Assembly (NCBI RefSeq): GCF_023053635.1
Contig: NC_086180.1
Span: 31,672,947 to 31,736,946 of the forward strand
Length of the DNA: 64,000 nt
Origin: Elgaria multicarinata webbii
Taxonomy: Eukaryota; Chordata; Lepidosauria; Squamata; Anguidae
Direction: 5' to 3'
Shown: positions 50,601 to 58,844 of the stretch, one piece after another
Layout: every line of letters begins with the position of its first letter
Position numbering within the stretch: the first letter of the stretch is position 1
The notes under the pieces: model-generated
What the model was told of the DNA's origin: nothing
Seen by the model: only the letters and a program-made list of their open reading frames with translations
Databases searched by the model: none
Position numbers and translations under genes: made by a program

Positions 50601-52675
50601 ATAATTTCACTGATATAAGCAATGTGAATATTGTTGCACTGTTTGAACATCTAAGCATATACTGTTGGATTATACCCTCAAAATGATATTGTTTGTTTCA
50701 TAAATGGCATAAGCTAGTTCCTATAGTTTCTCTTGGCAGTACCTTGTCTAGAAAGTTAAATGTCAGGTAAATGGTAAAAGAACGTAAAAGGGTACATACA
50801 TGTCTGTACATAAACACTGTATGAAGTGGAATTGCCATAATTAGCCATTTTAATTAAAACATTTGGAAAAACCTGAACAAAACTGTAGCATTTGTGTGAA
50901 ATCTGTTACAGGATTGTTCTAAAATGCTTTTTAAAGGAATTTAAATTAGATGTCCTGTTAAGACAACTAATTAAAAATACAAGTGTTCCACCATGATAGT
51001 TACTTCTGTGCCATTGCTGTTCTAGGTTGCATTCTTTGTGGATTTTAACTGTAAAATTGTGAGAACTTTATTGTCAATCCAACTGCTTGCTTATTTTCAT
51101 TATGAAAAACAAAGGGAACTTTGCAGAACTAGCATGGTATTTTTTCTACTGCAAAAAAGATTGCAAGTTTTTAAAAAGTTGTTTGATATTACAGGTTTAC
51201 AAAGAAGAGTTTTAAAATGCTTTACATGAACTAGTTAAAACAAAACCTGCAGGAACAGGCTGGGCAGGACTTTAAAGAAGATAGGCTTAATTAGTATTTA
51301 TACACTCTCCGTCATGGCTAATATTCACTCTGTGTTTGTGAGCTTACTGGTTTTCTAATACCATACCTTCTCAGTCCTTGCCAAAACATTGTTTCTGAAA
51401 AGAAAATGCAGGATTTATTGTATCTGTTGAATTGAGCTCCAGGTGTGCCTATGTGTGGTCTCAAGTCACCCTGGCAATATCAGATTTGGCCATCATGGCC
51501 CAAAATGTTGTGGAGCCCTGCTGTAGAATCTAGACTGGTTTTGTTTATGTAGAATGTAAGCATTTCTACAGGTAAGTATCTTGAATGGAAAAGAAGGTTT
51601 AACCTACATTATATTTGAACAAGAAATAATTTTGATACGATCTTGGTGTCCTCAGCAAAATATTTACAATGGGGCAAGGTAAACAAATAAGTTTACAAAA
51701 CATTGTGTCTCCAGTTTATTTGCATACGTAGGAAATATGCAGCGCAGTTCTCTATTCATCTTTTTGTTGCCTATGTAATTTACATAGTATGTAATTGGTA
51801 CCAGTTAGAAAACGTTTCTGTTTGACCCTCAGCCAGAAAGGCCGCAAGTATACGTGACGTTTCATTTCCTGAAACAAAAATTGTTGCTTAGCCACCTTTA
51901 GCGTTGTTCGTTAATGAAAAGGGAGGCAGATCTTCTGATCTTACCCTAAAAACCTCAAGTAGCCCAGTTCACAGAGCCAGCTCACCATTAAAGCAAACTA
52001 CAAAGCAAAGTTAGAGAGCCCTTCTGAGTGAGCAGGTACTACAGAGAGGGAGGCAGGCAGGTGGAGAGCTCTACACGTGAGGTGATCAGGAGCTGCCAAT
52101 GGCCCTCAGGTCTCGCAGTGAAGAAAACTGCACTAGCTTATGCTAGTATCGACTAGGATTCTGCTCTAGGTGTCCTGAAACTGCAGTGACAAGATGAATA
52201 TGCAAATGCAATATACATATGCAAATTCTAGATGGGAAAGCTTTGTAGCCCTACCTATTGTAAATATTTTCGAAAACATTAACCTAGTCAATAAGTTTTC
52301 ATTTCTTTGGCTGTTTAATTCAAGATACATCTACTTGAATCTCTAAACTGTTGGAAGTAGATAACTGAACCCAAATATATTGCTTTTAAAACAATTTCTT
52401 AAATTCCAGGTATGAACAGAATGATCCCATTGCGAGAACGTTCAAAAACTGAAGAAGATATACTCCGGGCAGCACTAAAATTTAGCAGCAAGAAAACTGG
52501 AAGTAATCCAACTTCTGCTTCTGATGACTCTAATGGTTTGGAATGGGAGAATGATTTTGTTAGTGCCGAAATGGATGATAATGGCAACTCAGAATATGCT
52601 GGATTTGTAAACCCTGTTTTAGAACTGTCTGCATCAGACAAAAAAAACCCTGATGCTGATCAGCAAGACAGATAA
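35613..52675 (+). CDS. AP1AR: AP1AR (gadkin / gamma-BAR), complete, 10 coding exons
   Basis: AP1AR is an adaptor on trans-Golgi/endosomal vesicles that, from work in mammals, binds the AP-1 gamma-adaptin subunit, kinesin-1 and the Arp2/3 complex. Exons: 35613-35692, 40322-40370, 41002-41028, 42874-42899, 44325-44421, 46316-46414, 48796-48848, 49624-49697, 50450-50578, 52410-52675. All introns are GT-AG, phases agree, and the total is 900 bases, 299 aa plus stop (human about 302 aa). The ATG has a full Kozak context (GCCATGG). Order: a short Cys-containing N terminus (1-30); FENLVESDEGES (44-55); a charged coiled-coil-like stretch (about 64-126, including LYAAQREAARAAKQRK); TVLTPNTESSCDLMTKTKS; two Trp-acidic motifs LEWEDEE (205-211) and LEWENDF (255-261); and the C terminus NPVLELS...DQQDR. 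The stop is doubled (TAA TGA). Identification is secure from residue-level similarity and synteny with FAM241A and TIFA. Confidence 0.95.
35985..36062 (+). mobile_element. CR1-like LINE end fragment
   Basis: GTTTCTGGTTGGTCACTGCA, GGGAAACAGGATATGGAGTG, GATGGACCTTTGATCTGATC. It lies just inside AP1AR intron 1. Confidence 0.55.
36228..36341 (+). mobile_element. CR1-like LINE end fragment
   Basis: GGGAAACAGGATACCGGACT then AGATAGATTCACC, TCTGATCCAGCTCTGG and TGTTCTTA, the same block order as at 35985-36062. The phrase GGAGGGTTTCTGGTAAAAT also occurs twice at 36209-36257. Confidence 0.6.
36811..36934. mobile_element. Fold-back hAT-type MITE
   Basis: Left arm CTTTCCTCAACCTGGTGCCT, right arm AGAGCACCAGGTTGGGGGAG, with AACATGGCCAATGGGAGC in the centre. 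Confidence 0.75.
36976..37128 (+). repeat. Duplicated intron 1 segment, copy 1
   Basis: ATATGAATTGCAGGAGTGGG, TTTGACTAAGAGGAAGTGCC, ACTGGATTGTGCTGCAA and CAGAGCTCTATTCTTCCTT, near-identical to 39915-40040. The TGCAGGAGTGGGAT phrase is doubled here but single in the other copy. Confidence 0.75.
37288..37438. mobile_element. Palindromic MITE (GTGCAATCCTATG family), best copy
   Basis: Left GGGTGCAATCCTATGAATGT, TTCCCAGTATTCCCCAGCCA; right GGCTGGGGAATGGTGGGAG, CTGTCTAAACATGTGCAGGA, TTGTGCC. Nearly the whole element is one inverted repeat. Confidence 0.8.
38037..38132. mobile_element. Fold-back hAT-type MITE, worn
   Basis: The right arm GTAGTCCAACACATATGGAG then AGCACCATGTTGGGGAAGGC is clear; the left arm is barely recognisable. 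Confidence 0.5.
38215..38440 (-). mobile_element. CR1-like LINE 3' region
   Basis: Reverse complement of the usual blocks: GAACATGCTGAATCAGACCC, CTAGTCCAGCATTATGTTCA, AAGTAGGACATGAGC, TGCTGCCCAGCAACTG, CCTCTGATACTGGAGGTAGC. Confidence 0.75.
39165..39269. mobile_element. 105-bp hAT-type MITE (CCTGGTTCAGACAACA ends)
   Basis: Ends CCTGGTTCAGACAACACACC and TGTTGTCTGAACCAGG are inverted, as are inner arms ACCATGCTTCTTAACCACAA and TTGTGGTTAAGCAGCATGGT. With the left boundary one base inward, flanks TCATTGAC and CCATTGTC match at 6 of 8. The same ends occur at 44756-45000. Confidence 0.85.
39915..40040 (+). repeat. Duplicated intron 1 segment, copy 2
   Basis: See 36976-37128; same orientation, about 2.9 kb downstream. 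Confidence 0.75.
40322..40370 (+). CDS. AP1AR: AP1AR coding exon 2
   Basis: Encodes SKYFRTCPTGEHFTIE (residues 28-43), very close to the human SKYFRTC...IE block. The acceptor is TTTTCTAG and the donor GTGAGT. Confidence 0.93.
40468..40605. mobile_element. Palindromic MITE (GTGCAATCCTATG family)
   Basis: AGGGTGAAATCCTGTGCATA, TAATTCCCAGTATTCTCCCA, then GAGAGTTGTAGGACTTTTTT, CTGTCTAAATATGAAGAGGA and TTGCACC. It lies in AP1AR intron 2. Confidence 0.75.
41002..41028 (+). CDS. AP1AR: AP1AR coding exon 3 (27-base microexon)
   Basis: Encodes FENLVESDE (residues 44-52), identical to human as I recall it. The acceptor is ATTTGCAG and the donor GTAAGT; both junctions are phase 0. Confidence 0.93.
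41344..41475 (+). mobile_element. Degenerate CORE/MIR-type SINE
   Basis: GCTTGTGTAGCATAGTTGCT at the head, CCCTGGTTATTGTAAGGATT, and a tail AAATGCTTTGAACACTTGAA then AGTGCTATATAAATG. Head and tail order fits a tRNA-derived SINE with an L2-like end. Confidence 0.5.
41763..41943. mobile_element. 181-bp Tc1/mariner-type MITE with TA target duplication
   Basis: Begins CCATATTTCTTTGATTCTAA and ends TTAGAATCGAAGAAATACGG, flanked by TA at 41761-41762 and 41944-41945. The interior (ATTTCAGTACCACCAACAG) is the reverse complement of that of the 32280 copy. Confidence 0.85.
42874..42899 (+). CDS. AP1AR: AP1AR coding exon 4 (26-base microexon)
   Basis: Encodes GESPGSSQ and two bases of Arg61. It follows the acceptor TCTTAACAG, and the donor is GTAAGA. 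The 27- and 26-base exons 3 and 4 are easily missed by automated gene finders. Confidence 0.92.
43224..43279 (+). repeat. Perfect 28-bp tandem duplication
   Basis: Two identical adjacent 28-base units (43224-43251 and 43252-43279), each starting AGTTACAGCTTCCCTCTTCC. They lie ten bases left of the hAT element at 43290 in AP1AR intron 4. Confidence 0.9.
43290..43824. mobile_element. 535-bp GC-rich nonautonomous hAT element
   Basis: Ends TAGGGCTGTGCA and TGCACAGCCCTA are perfectly inverted. Flanks GAATTTAT (43282-43289) and GTATTTAT (43825-43832) match at 7 of 8, an 8-bp hAT target duplication. The interior is a GC-rich fold-back (GAAGAACCAGGCCGCGATTT against a GTGGCCTGGTTCTTC block), and at its apex the TAGTTTAGTACCTCTATGGC-type unit is repeated twice in tandem. 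It is far richer in GC than the host intron. The long ORFs crossing it are compositional. Confidence 0.85.
44325..44421 (+). CDS. AP1AR: AP1AR coding exon 5
   Basis: Encodes PLTEEEIADLRERHYNSITE and on to QAE (residues 61-93), the start of the charged helical region. The acceptor is TTTTCTTCAG and the donor GTAAGC. Confidence 0.94.
44756..45000. mobile_element. hAT-type MITE (CCTGGTTCAGACAACA ends)
   Basis: Left end CCTGGTTCAGACAACAAGCG, right end CAATTGTTTGAACTGGG. Inner blocks GAACTTGGGAACTC and TAATGAGGAACTTTGGCTTA are partly inverted. Same ends as 39165-39269 with a different, longer interior. Confidence 0.65.
46316..46414 (+). CDS. AP1AR: AP1AR coding exon 6
   Basis: Encodes residues 94-126, LAIQEEKLRIEEETLYAAQR through RKLLE, the most conserved part of the coiled-coil-like region. 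Acceptor TATACAG, donor GTGAGG, phase 0 at both ends. Confidence 0.95.
46569..46593. repeat. (TA)n microsatellite
   Basis: About 12 TA units, some 155 bases after the AP1AR exon 6 donor. Confidence 0.9.
46950..47165 (+). mobile_element. tRNA-derived SINE
   Basis: A box TGTAGTGGTTAG (46961-46972), B box GGTTCAAATCC (46999-47009), then CCATGAACTTCATTG, CTCACAGTGTTGTGAGGGTA, AAGCTCCTTGGCGGAAGGGC and GGATAATAACAAC as tail. The order is that of a common reptile tRNA SINE. It lies in AP1AR intron 6. Confidence 0.8.
48796..48848 (+). CDS. AP1AR: AP1AR coding exon 7
   Basis: Encodes QRRLHRLAQRENNGDTQ (127-143) plus two bases of Ser144. It is the least conserved exon against human but keeps phase and the NNG motif. 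Acceptor TTTGTTAG, donor GTAAGA. Confidence 0.88.
49624..49697 (+). CDS. AP1AR: AP1AR coding exon 8
   Basis: Encodes SSTTEEDFDSSMRNVKLQYE then VFRSS (144-168) plus one base of Arg169; QYEVFRSS matches human. Acceptor TTTTACAG, donor GTAAGT. Confidence 0.92.
50450..50578 (+). CDS. AP1AR: AP1AR coding exon 9
   Basis: Encodes residues 169-211, RLSSDATVLTPNTESSCDLM through LDLEWEDEE. It carries the first Trp-acidic motif (W207). Acceptor ATCACAG, donor GTACTT (weaker than the other donors). Confidence 0.95.
52410..52675 (+). CDS. AP1AR: AP1AR coding exon 10 (last)
   Basis: Encodes residues 212-299: MNRMIPLRERSKTEEDILRA, the acidic SDDSNGLEWENDF segment (W257), which resembles Arp2/3-binding acidic tails, and the variable end DKKNPDADQQDR. 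Acceptor AATTCCAG. Confidence 0.96.
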
Positions 52676-54143
52676 TGAAATCATGTGGCGCTTGGCTATC
52701 TGACCAAATGGTTGAAGTTGGACAAAACCTACAAATATGTATTGTGCACAATCCCTCCAATCATTGCTGCTGAACAGCCTCCTTAAAACAAGGAAGTTGC
52801 ACAGTGACAGTACTTGGTGAACTGAGCTCCGGAATTCTAGAAAAAGATGAAACCATGTTATAATGTATGTCAGTTAAAGAATGAGTATGGTTTGCTATCT
52901 GAATTCAAAATTGTAAGTGCAATTTTAACATTTACCTTTGAATTTTTATGAAAATACTTGAGTGATTCTGTTGCGTCTATTCTTGGGTTTTAGCATACAG
53001 TTGTCTGCACTAAATGAAGCATTGCAGCTTGATGTTTTAATTGGTGATTTTGTTCTATTTGATTTCTTTAAATATTAACATTAGCATAATAATTCCAGTA
53101 GAAAGTCTACTTAACACTTTAATACTTGAATGATAAAACTAGACAGCAATGTTATAACTTTTTTCTGTTCAGTTCTAAAAATCATTTTACATGTCAAATT
53201 GATCTTTCTTCCTATGTATTTATTTACATTATTAAAATGATCAGATCTCAAGCACAAAACCTCTCACATTAAAAAAGGTTGTCAAAAGCATTGTATAAGA
53301 CAAGACAAGCTATGAATAGAGAAGTATTGTAGAAATTTTTGATGACATCTCCATTTAAATCACTGGAAACTATAATGGTTTTTGTAAGTAAAACTTTAGA
53401 GAACCAAAGGTTCCATTTTTACCCCAATTTGAAATGCCAAATGCTGTTCATAAAAAGGTTTTAACTGTATATGTTTTTAAGTTGTGCAAAATTATTTTTG
53501 TTTAACAGTTACTAACTTCATAGTAGCTTATATTAATAGCTATAACTCAAAAAATTGTGTTCTTTTGATGTGGAAGACGGAAAGCATGACTACTTTCTGT
53601 GGATGTATTAATACAAACTGGTATTCCAATTCAAATATATCTTTCCCAAGTGTGTAAACATTCCATTCATGAAACAAAGTAAGATTAGTGATAAAGGCAG
53701 TAACGTAAGAAGAGTTAAATTATTGTTGAACGATGATTGAGAATGATGATGTTGCCCATATATTTTATTTGTATTACAAAGAGTCCTTTGGATTTTAATT
53801 TTCAAGAGAACTCCTTAGTGTTGGTTACATTTTTTGGTACTTTAGAAGTGTGGAAAAACTTCTGTATCTTCCTATGAAATGGCCTTTGGGTTTTTTGTTT
53901 CCCTGAAAAGAAATTTGCTTTGGAATGGTGCTTGCTCTTTAATAATACACCAGTGTGTGTGTTTGCCACACTAATGTTTGATTCTTAGCAAACCTGAGTA
54001 TTACAATGTTCAGTAGTGCAGCAGATTGGGGAGCGACTGTACCTATTTTGCATGATTGCCTCTTCCTTGAGTTGCTGTATTAGTAGTTCTTCTACTCCTA
54101 CTGTAAGGATTTCTCATTTCTAGCTCCCTGAAAGGAGAATAAA
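52676..54143 (+). other. AP1AR: AP1AR 3' UTR
   Basis: About 1.47 kb of AT-rich, repeat-free sequence lies between the stop and an AATAAA at 54138-54143. A second AATAAA at 55462-55467 would lengthen the UTR to about 2.8 kb and include two fold-back MITEs. Freedom from repeats up to 54.14 kb, after a repeat-rich intron region, fits a retained UTR. Confidence 0.6.
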
Positions 54144-54378
54144 GGTTCTTTGCAGTGTGTATATAAGAATCAAGCTATGCAGATATGTACAAGTAGGTCC
54201 CTGGCTCTTGGAAGCAGCTGCTACAGCAACAAGGAAAAACAAAACAACAGCCCAGAAATTATGATCAGCATTAGTTAAGCTATATCTTTCCTGCTGAAGC
54301 TTGGCTACGAATGGCAACTCTTTGTTATGGCCACTGGCTGAAACACATAAACTTACTAATAATGGCAACACTCAGATT

Positions 54379-54731
54379 CAGGGCTCATCTACACCAAGCG
54401 GGATATTCCACTATGAAAGCAGTATATAAAAGGCAGGAAACACACTACTGCTTTATAATGATATTGAAGTGCACTGCAGGATCTACACTACTGCTCTATA
54501 GTGGTAATGAAGTGCACTGACCACTGTTGGGGCCCATAACACATCTACACCAAGCAGGATATAACACTATGAAAGTGGTATGAAAGCAGTAATTTAGTAT
54601 GTGTCAGTGGGCCCCAACAGTGGTCAGTGCACTTCAATACCACTATAAAGCAGTAGTGTGGCACCTTCATTTTATATACTGCTTTCATACCACTTTCATA
54701 GTGGAACATCTGCTTAGTGTAGATGAGCCCT
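54379..54731. mobile_element. Composite fold-back hAT-type MITE
   Basis: Ends CAGGGCTCATCTACACCAAG and GTGTAGATGAGCCCT are inverted. Inside, ACATCTACACCAAGCAGGAT begins a second element-like unit, and CACTGACCACTGTTGGGGCC faces GGGCCCCAACAGTGGTCAGT. Two nested or tandem copies with long arms are likely. It lies downstream of the first AP1AR poly(A) signal. The target duplication is unclear. Confidence 0.75.
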
Positions 54732-54815
54732 CAGTCTCAGTATCTGGCCCTCTCACTGCCCTGTAACAGACCTTCATTACTATTGCATTATGATCCATTA
54801 ACTTACCTCTTGTGC

Positions 54816-54952
54816 AGCCTTTCCAAACATGGGGTGCTCCAGACATTTTGGACTATGATTCCTATTATCCCCAGCCAGCAGGGCTAAGGGTTAGGGATTA
54901 TGGAAACTGTAATCCAAAATCTCTGGAGAGTACAAGTTTGAGGAAGACTGCT
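54816..54952. mobile_element. Fold-back hAT-type MITE
   Basis: GCCTTTCCAAACATGGGGTG, CCAGACATTTTGGACTATGA, TATCCCCAGCCAGCAGGGCT, then ACTGTAATCCAAAATCTCTG on the right arm. Confidence 0.75.
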
Positions 54953-55687
54953 TTTTTGTCTCTCTTCCCAATTACCTTTCCTTGCTCCCATAATCATGAT
55001 TAATAGAATTTGATTCCAAGCTCAGAATGGTCATTTATTCTTTTAAACATACTATTCACTGCCCCAATAATAAATTATGGATGTTGAGTGGTCAGTGGCA
55101 GTAAACAAATTATCAAATGTTTGTATAGCTGTTTTAACCCATGTAATATGCCAGGATCGCTATAGATTGATTTCTTTCCCCGTGCCTTTCATTTTTTTAA
55201 AAAAAAGACAGATATTGACCATATGTACATATGACAGTTGACACAACTTAACCTTCCTTCATGTATTGCATTTCTTAAATGGAAGCTATCTTGCTAAAAA
55301 TATTCACATGTTGAGCTCTACATTTTAAATGCCTGTAATATGCTTTATTATAAGAGATTTGTACACTTCAAATGTATATTTTTGGTTTAACATAAGCTAC
55401 TGTGTCTCTTCCTGACTTTTTCATGTTATCAGTCTTTAAAATTTAAATTTCTCAAGCTGTGAATAAATTTTTTACACACTTGAAAACTAACTTCATATTA
55501 CTGCTTATATTGTAAATTTTATTACTCCATTGTTCATTTTTGAGAAAACAGCTGCATTGATGGACTTCTACCCTCAAGTTCACTTTATTAGTCTTATTAT
55601 TTAATGTTGATGCCTTTAATCAACTTGTGAATTGTTAAGGGTGTGTGGGGGGGGTTCCCCTGCCCCGTCTCCCAACAATGCAAATTT

Positions 55688-55815
55688 CCTAAGAACATAA
55701 AAAGACCAAAAGAGCTACTAGATTAAATGCAATGATTCCATCTACTCTTGTTTCTAGAATGTTCAACAAGATACCCCTGCAAAGCCCAAGCAGCTGATGG
55801 GATACAGCTATCATA
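55688..55815 (-). mobile_element. CR1-like LINE 3' fragment
   Basis: CCTAAGAACATAAAAAGACC is the reverse complement of the TCTTATGTTCTTA-type end; the rest is worn. Confidence 0.5.
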
Positions 55816-56219
55816 ACTATCGTCATTAACAGATTTATGACACAATTCTGTGCACACTTACCTGAGCAGAAATCCCATTGAACTCAATTTCTCTAATCCC
55901 ATTTTAAAGCTGTCTAAGCAAGACATCCCTGCATCCTGTGGTAGCAAAATCCAAAAATGATGTGCTGTGTGAAGAACTGCCTGTTCTTCTGGCCTGTCCA
56001 CTCCAAGGCTGGCTACAGCTTATAAGTACAATTAGACACTGCCAAGTAAACATCTTAAAGTTCACAATATATGATATGAAAGGTGCAGTTCAAGATAGTA
56101 TAATGTCAATAGTCATTGCAAGATAGGTTCTCTTATGAATGGGTAATTAAAAGAGCAAGTAGAGACTAGTAATAAATGGACTGTTTGGGATCATTGGGCA
56201 AGGGGTTAAAAATAAAGCT

Positions 56220-57511
56220 GCTAATAGTGTGCTATGACCACACTTTGTAATACTATGCACAGTTCTATTTGCCCCATGTCAAAAAGGATATTGTAGAGCT
56301 GGAAAAGATGCAGGAAAGGGCAACCGGAATGGAGCAGCTCTCCTACAAGAGAAGGTAATAATATGGGCGTTTTGGTTTAGAAAAAGAGTAAACCGACATG
56401 ATTGAGGTGCTTAAAATCACGCATGGTACAGGAAATGTAGATAGGTTTAAATTCCCCCTCAATACTAGAACCCAGGGCTCTCCACTAGCTTTGAATGGTG
56501 AGCAATTCAGGACAGAGAAAAGGAAGTAGTTCACAGAGTGTATATTGAATTTTCTGCAACAGGGTGGGGCAACTACCAATTTAAATTACTTTAAATGGAA
56601 ATTAGGCAACTTTATGAAGAATAAAGCTATGATGGCTAATCTTGATGGCTATGTATTACCTCCAGAATCAGCCAACATGTCCCTGAATACCAGTTGCTGG
56701 GGCACAACAGGACAGGGGTAATTACTGTCACGACACAGGCTCTGAACAACAGACCCGGCTGCAGCTACTCCCTGCTCAAGCCAAGCACCACCGCTCGATA
56801 CACCTGAGGCAAGGGATAAAAACCACCTTCCTCCAAACTATGTGGAGAAAGGGGTTAAATGGAGAAGGATTTCTATATATAAAATAAAACACTGTGAGTT
56901 ATATGTGCTGAGGTGAATGATTGTCAGAGTGGGTGTTAAATAAGTAAACTTTAGATGATAAATGCCAAACAGACACGTGGGATTTTTGTGGTAGTTTAAA
57001 AACAAAACAATCAAAATTTATTTTCAAAAGTACACAAGCTTTGTTTCAAATAAACCATTTAAAACCCTTTTTGAAACCTTTCATACAATCCTTTCACTCA
57101 TTCACACATGCGCTTTCCTTTTTCTCACACAATCACTCTTGAACTTTCTTTATTATCAGTATAATAAAGTATAACTCTGTGCACACCACACTCGACGCCA
57201 CTCTCTACACTGACCCTCAAATTTCCCAGAACTTAAGCACTCTAAACACAGAGAGCACTAAAGACTCTAAGAGTACCTAAAAAATCCCTCACAATCCCCT
57301 CAGTCATTCCCTTATATATCACTCCTCCCCCTCCCAAGACATTCTAACTCCACCCACTCAGCCAACATTCTAAAACCCACAGACTTACAAACCGCAGACG
57401 CACATTTGGGAACTGACTTGTGGGGTGTAACGCCACAATTATCCTCATGTCCTGCTTATGGGCTTCCCAGAAGTATCTGTTTGGCCACGGTGAGAAATAA
57501 TGCTGGACTAC
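56220..57511 (+). mobile_element. CR1-like LINE 3' region, split by a solo LTR
   Basis: The longest CR1-like copy here. Left part 56220-56725: GAGCTGGAAAAGATGCAGGA, AAGGGCAACC, ACTAGAACCCAGGGC, ATTCAGGACAGAGAAAAGGA, ATACCAGTTGCTGGGGCA. Right part 57438-57511: TCATGTCCTGCTTATGGGCT, TTTGGCCACGGTGAG, AATGCTGGACTAC. The break between them is filled by the LTR at 56726-57437, and a second LTR starts at 57512. Confidence 0.8.
56726..57437 (-). mobile_element. Solo LTR (712 bp), family unassigned
   Basis: Fossil LTR. On the minus strand it begins TGTGGCGTTACACC and ends GTGTCGTGACA, i.e. TG...CA. Flanking ATTAC (56721-56725) and ATTAT (57438-57442) form a probable 5-bp target duplication. A TATA-like GATATATAAGG sits near 57315, and AATAAA-type signals lie near 57016 and 57165 on that strand. 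No internal retroviral region is present, so it is a recombined solo LTR. It is inserted in, and so younger than, the CR1-like copy. Confidence 0.75.
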
Positions 57512-57998
57512 TGTGGAAGAACCTGAAAGGGCAGGTTCCCTTGGTTCACTGAGTGACGGTCAAAGACTCTCAAGACACAATTTCTCTCATCTTGGAAAAG
57601 TTTTATTACGAGCAGCCTGCAGTGCTGCAAGGTGGCAAACCCTAGAGGATATGAAGGACTGCCCACTAGTTGTAAGCAAAGCTAAGATACTTATAGGGTA
57701 ACATCCTCAGAAGCAACAACAGAACTTCCTCATATAATAAACCAATCATAATACAGTTTTGCAATACAATAACCAATGATAGACAAGGCATTTATGCATG
57801 TGCAGAGTGCAGATAATTCTAAGACTAGAAAAACAATATGTATATGGGTATTGCAATCTTGGAACATCTGTGTTGCTCAATATATTTTCAGCTACAGTTT
57901 GCATCAAATTGCTATAGAACTTAATTTCTAATAGAAAGGGCTTACATCAAAACAGGGTGGGCACAGATAAAACAGCCCATTCACACATTTCCTCGACA
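57512..57998 (-). mobile_element. Solo LTR (487 bp), gammaretrovirus-like
   Basis: Fossil LTR. On the minus strand it begins TGTCGAGGAAATGTG and ends CAGGTTCTTCCACA (TG...CA), with an exact 4-bp target duplication CTAC (57508-57511 and 57999-58002). It contains a TATA-like CTATAAGTA and a GTAATAAAACTTTT poly(A) block followed by a U5-like part, in retroviral order. The 4-bp duplication fits gammaretrovirus-type integrases. No internal coding region accompanies it. The perfect duplication suggests moderate age. Confidence 0.82.
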
Positions 57999-58326
57999 CT
58001 ACCGTGGTTTCAGAACAGTGGAACAGAAATTCCTTAAATAAAATAAATTCACAAGTTGCAATTTCTTTTGTATCAACAGTTCTTCCAAGAATAGGAAGTG
58101 GAGAGTGTCTACATGTCAAGCTATGAAACAAAAGGAGTCTTTAAATATTTTACTCTATTTCATGTGAACAACTTTGCAGGGTCTAAAAGATGGTGGTGCT
58201 CAAGAGCAGAACTTTGTTTTTTCCCTTTGTCTTGGAAAGTAACATTAGCAGCATAGAGCTTCGGTTACCATTGCTGGGTCATGTAATCTGCATGAGGCTA
58301 TACGAAAGATTTTAATATAGCAATAT

Positions 58327-58450
58327 CACTTGTTTATTTATAGCATTTTTACCCTGCTCTTCTGCCAAAAAGTCTCCCAGAGTTGCATACAAAGATAACA
58401 AATGAGAGTCCCTGCCCATAGGCTTACAATCTAAAAGATACAACGCAAAA
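58327..58450 (-). repeat. Old L2-like 3' end
   Basis: On the minus strand: AGATTGTAAGCCTATGGGCA, GGGACTCTCATTTG, CAACTCTGGGAGACTTT, ending in an ATAAATAAAC tail. It is related to but clearly older than the young L2 tails. It lies downstream of TIFA and could supply its AATAAA (58333-58338). Confidence 0.55.
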
Positions 58451-58844
58451 GGAGGTTGGGAGGGAGGAGGGGGGGAAAAGCCAAGCCATGCACTATGTTG
58501 TTAATTACAAAGTTCAGCAGATCATGGAACTGGATCCAAGTCCTCGGCAGTAGTAGCTGGAGGGCAGGAGTCTCTCAGCTAGAGCTGAGGGGGGCTGACT
58601 GCTGCTTCCTCTCCCGGAGATGGCTTTAGCCGTGGCAGTAAGGAGCAGGAGGAAAGCGGCTCTAAAGCAATGATGCCAAAATGTCAGAAAAGTGGCAAAA
58701 TACAAAGGATGATGCTAACCTATACATAGTGCAGGATAATGTGCAAATGTGGGCAACAATGTACAGTTGGTATGAAACACAGGGGGAAAAGGTAAGCATT
58801 GCATATAGAACACTGAAATCAATCTCTCATGAGACTTTTGCCAA

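Larger units (their letters stand above)
35693..52409 (+). other. AP1AR: AP1AR introns
   Basis: Nine introns: 35693-40321, 40371-41001, 41029-42873, 42900-44324, 44422-46315, 46415-48795, 48849-49623, 49698-50449, 50579-52409. Repeats in them are listed separately. In intron 7, 49160-49560 is GC-richer and unlike its flanks, possibly an old insertion of unknown kind. In intron 9, 51430-51525 has a hAT-like CAGGTGTGCC stretch. Confidence 0.85.
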
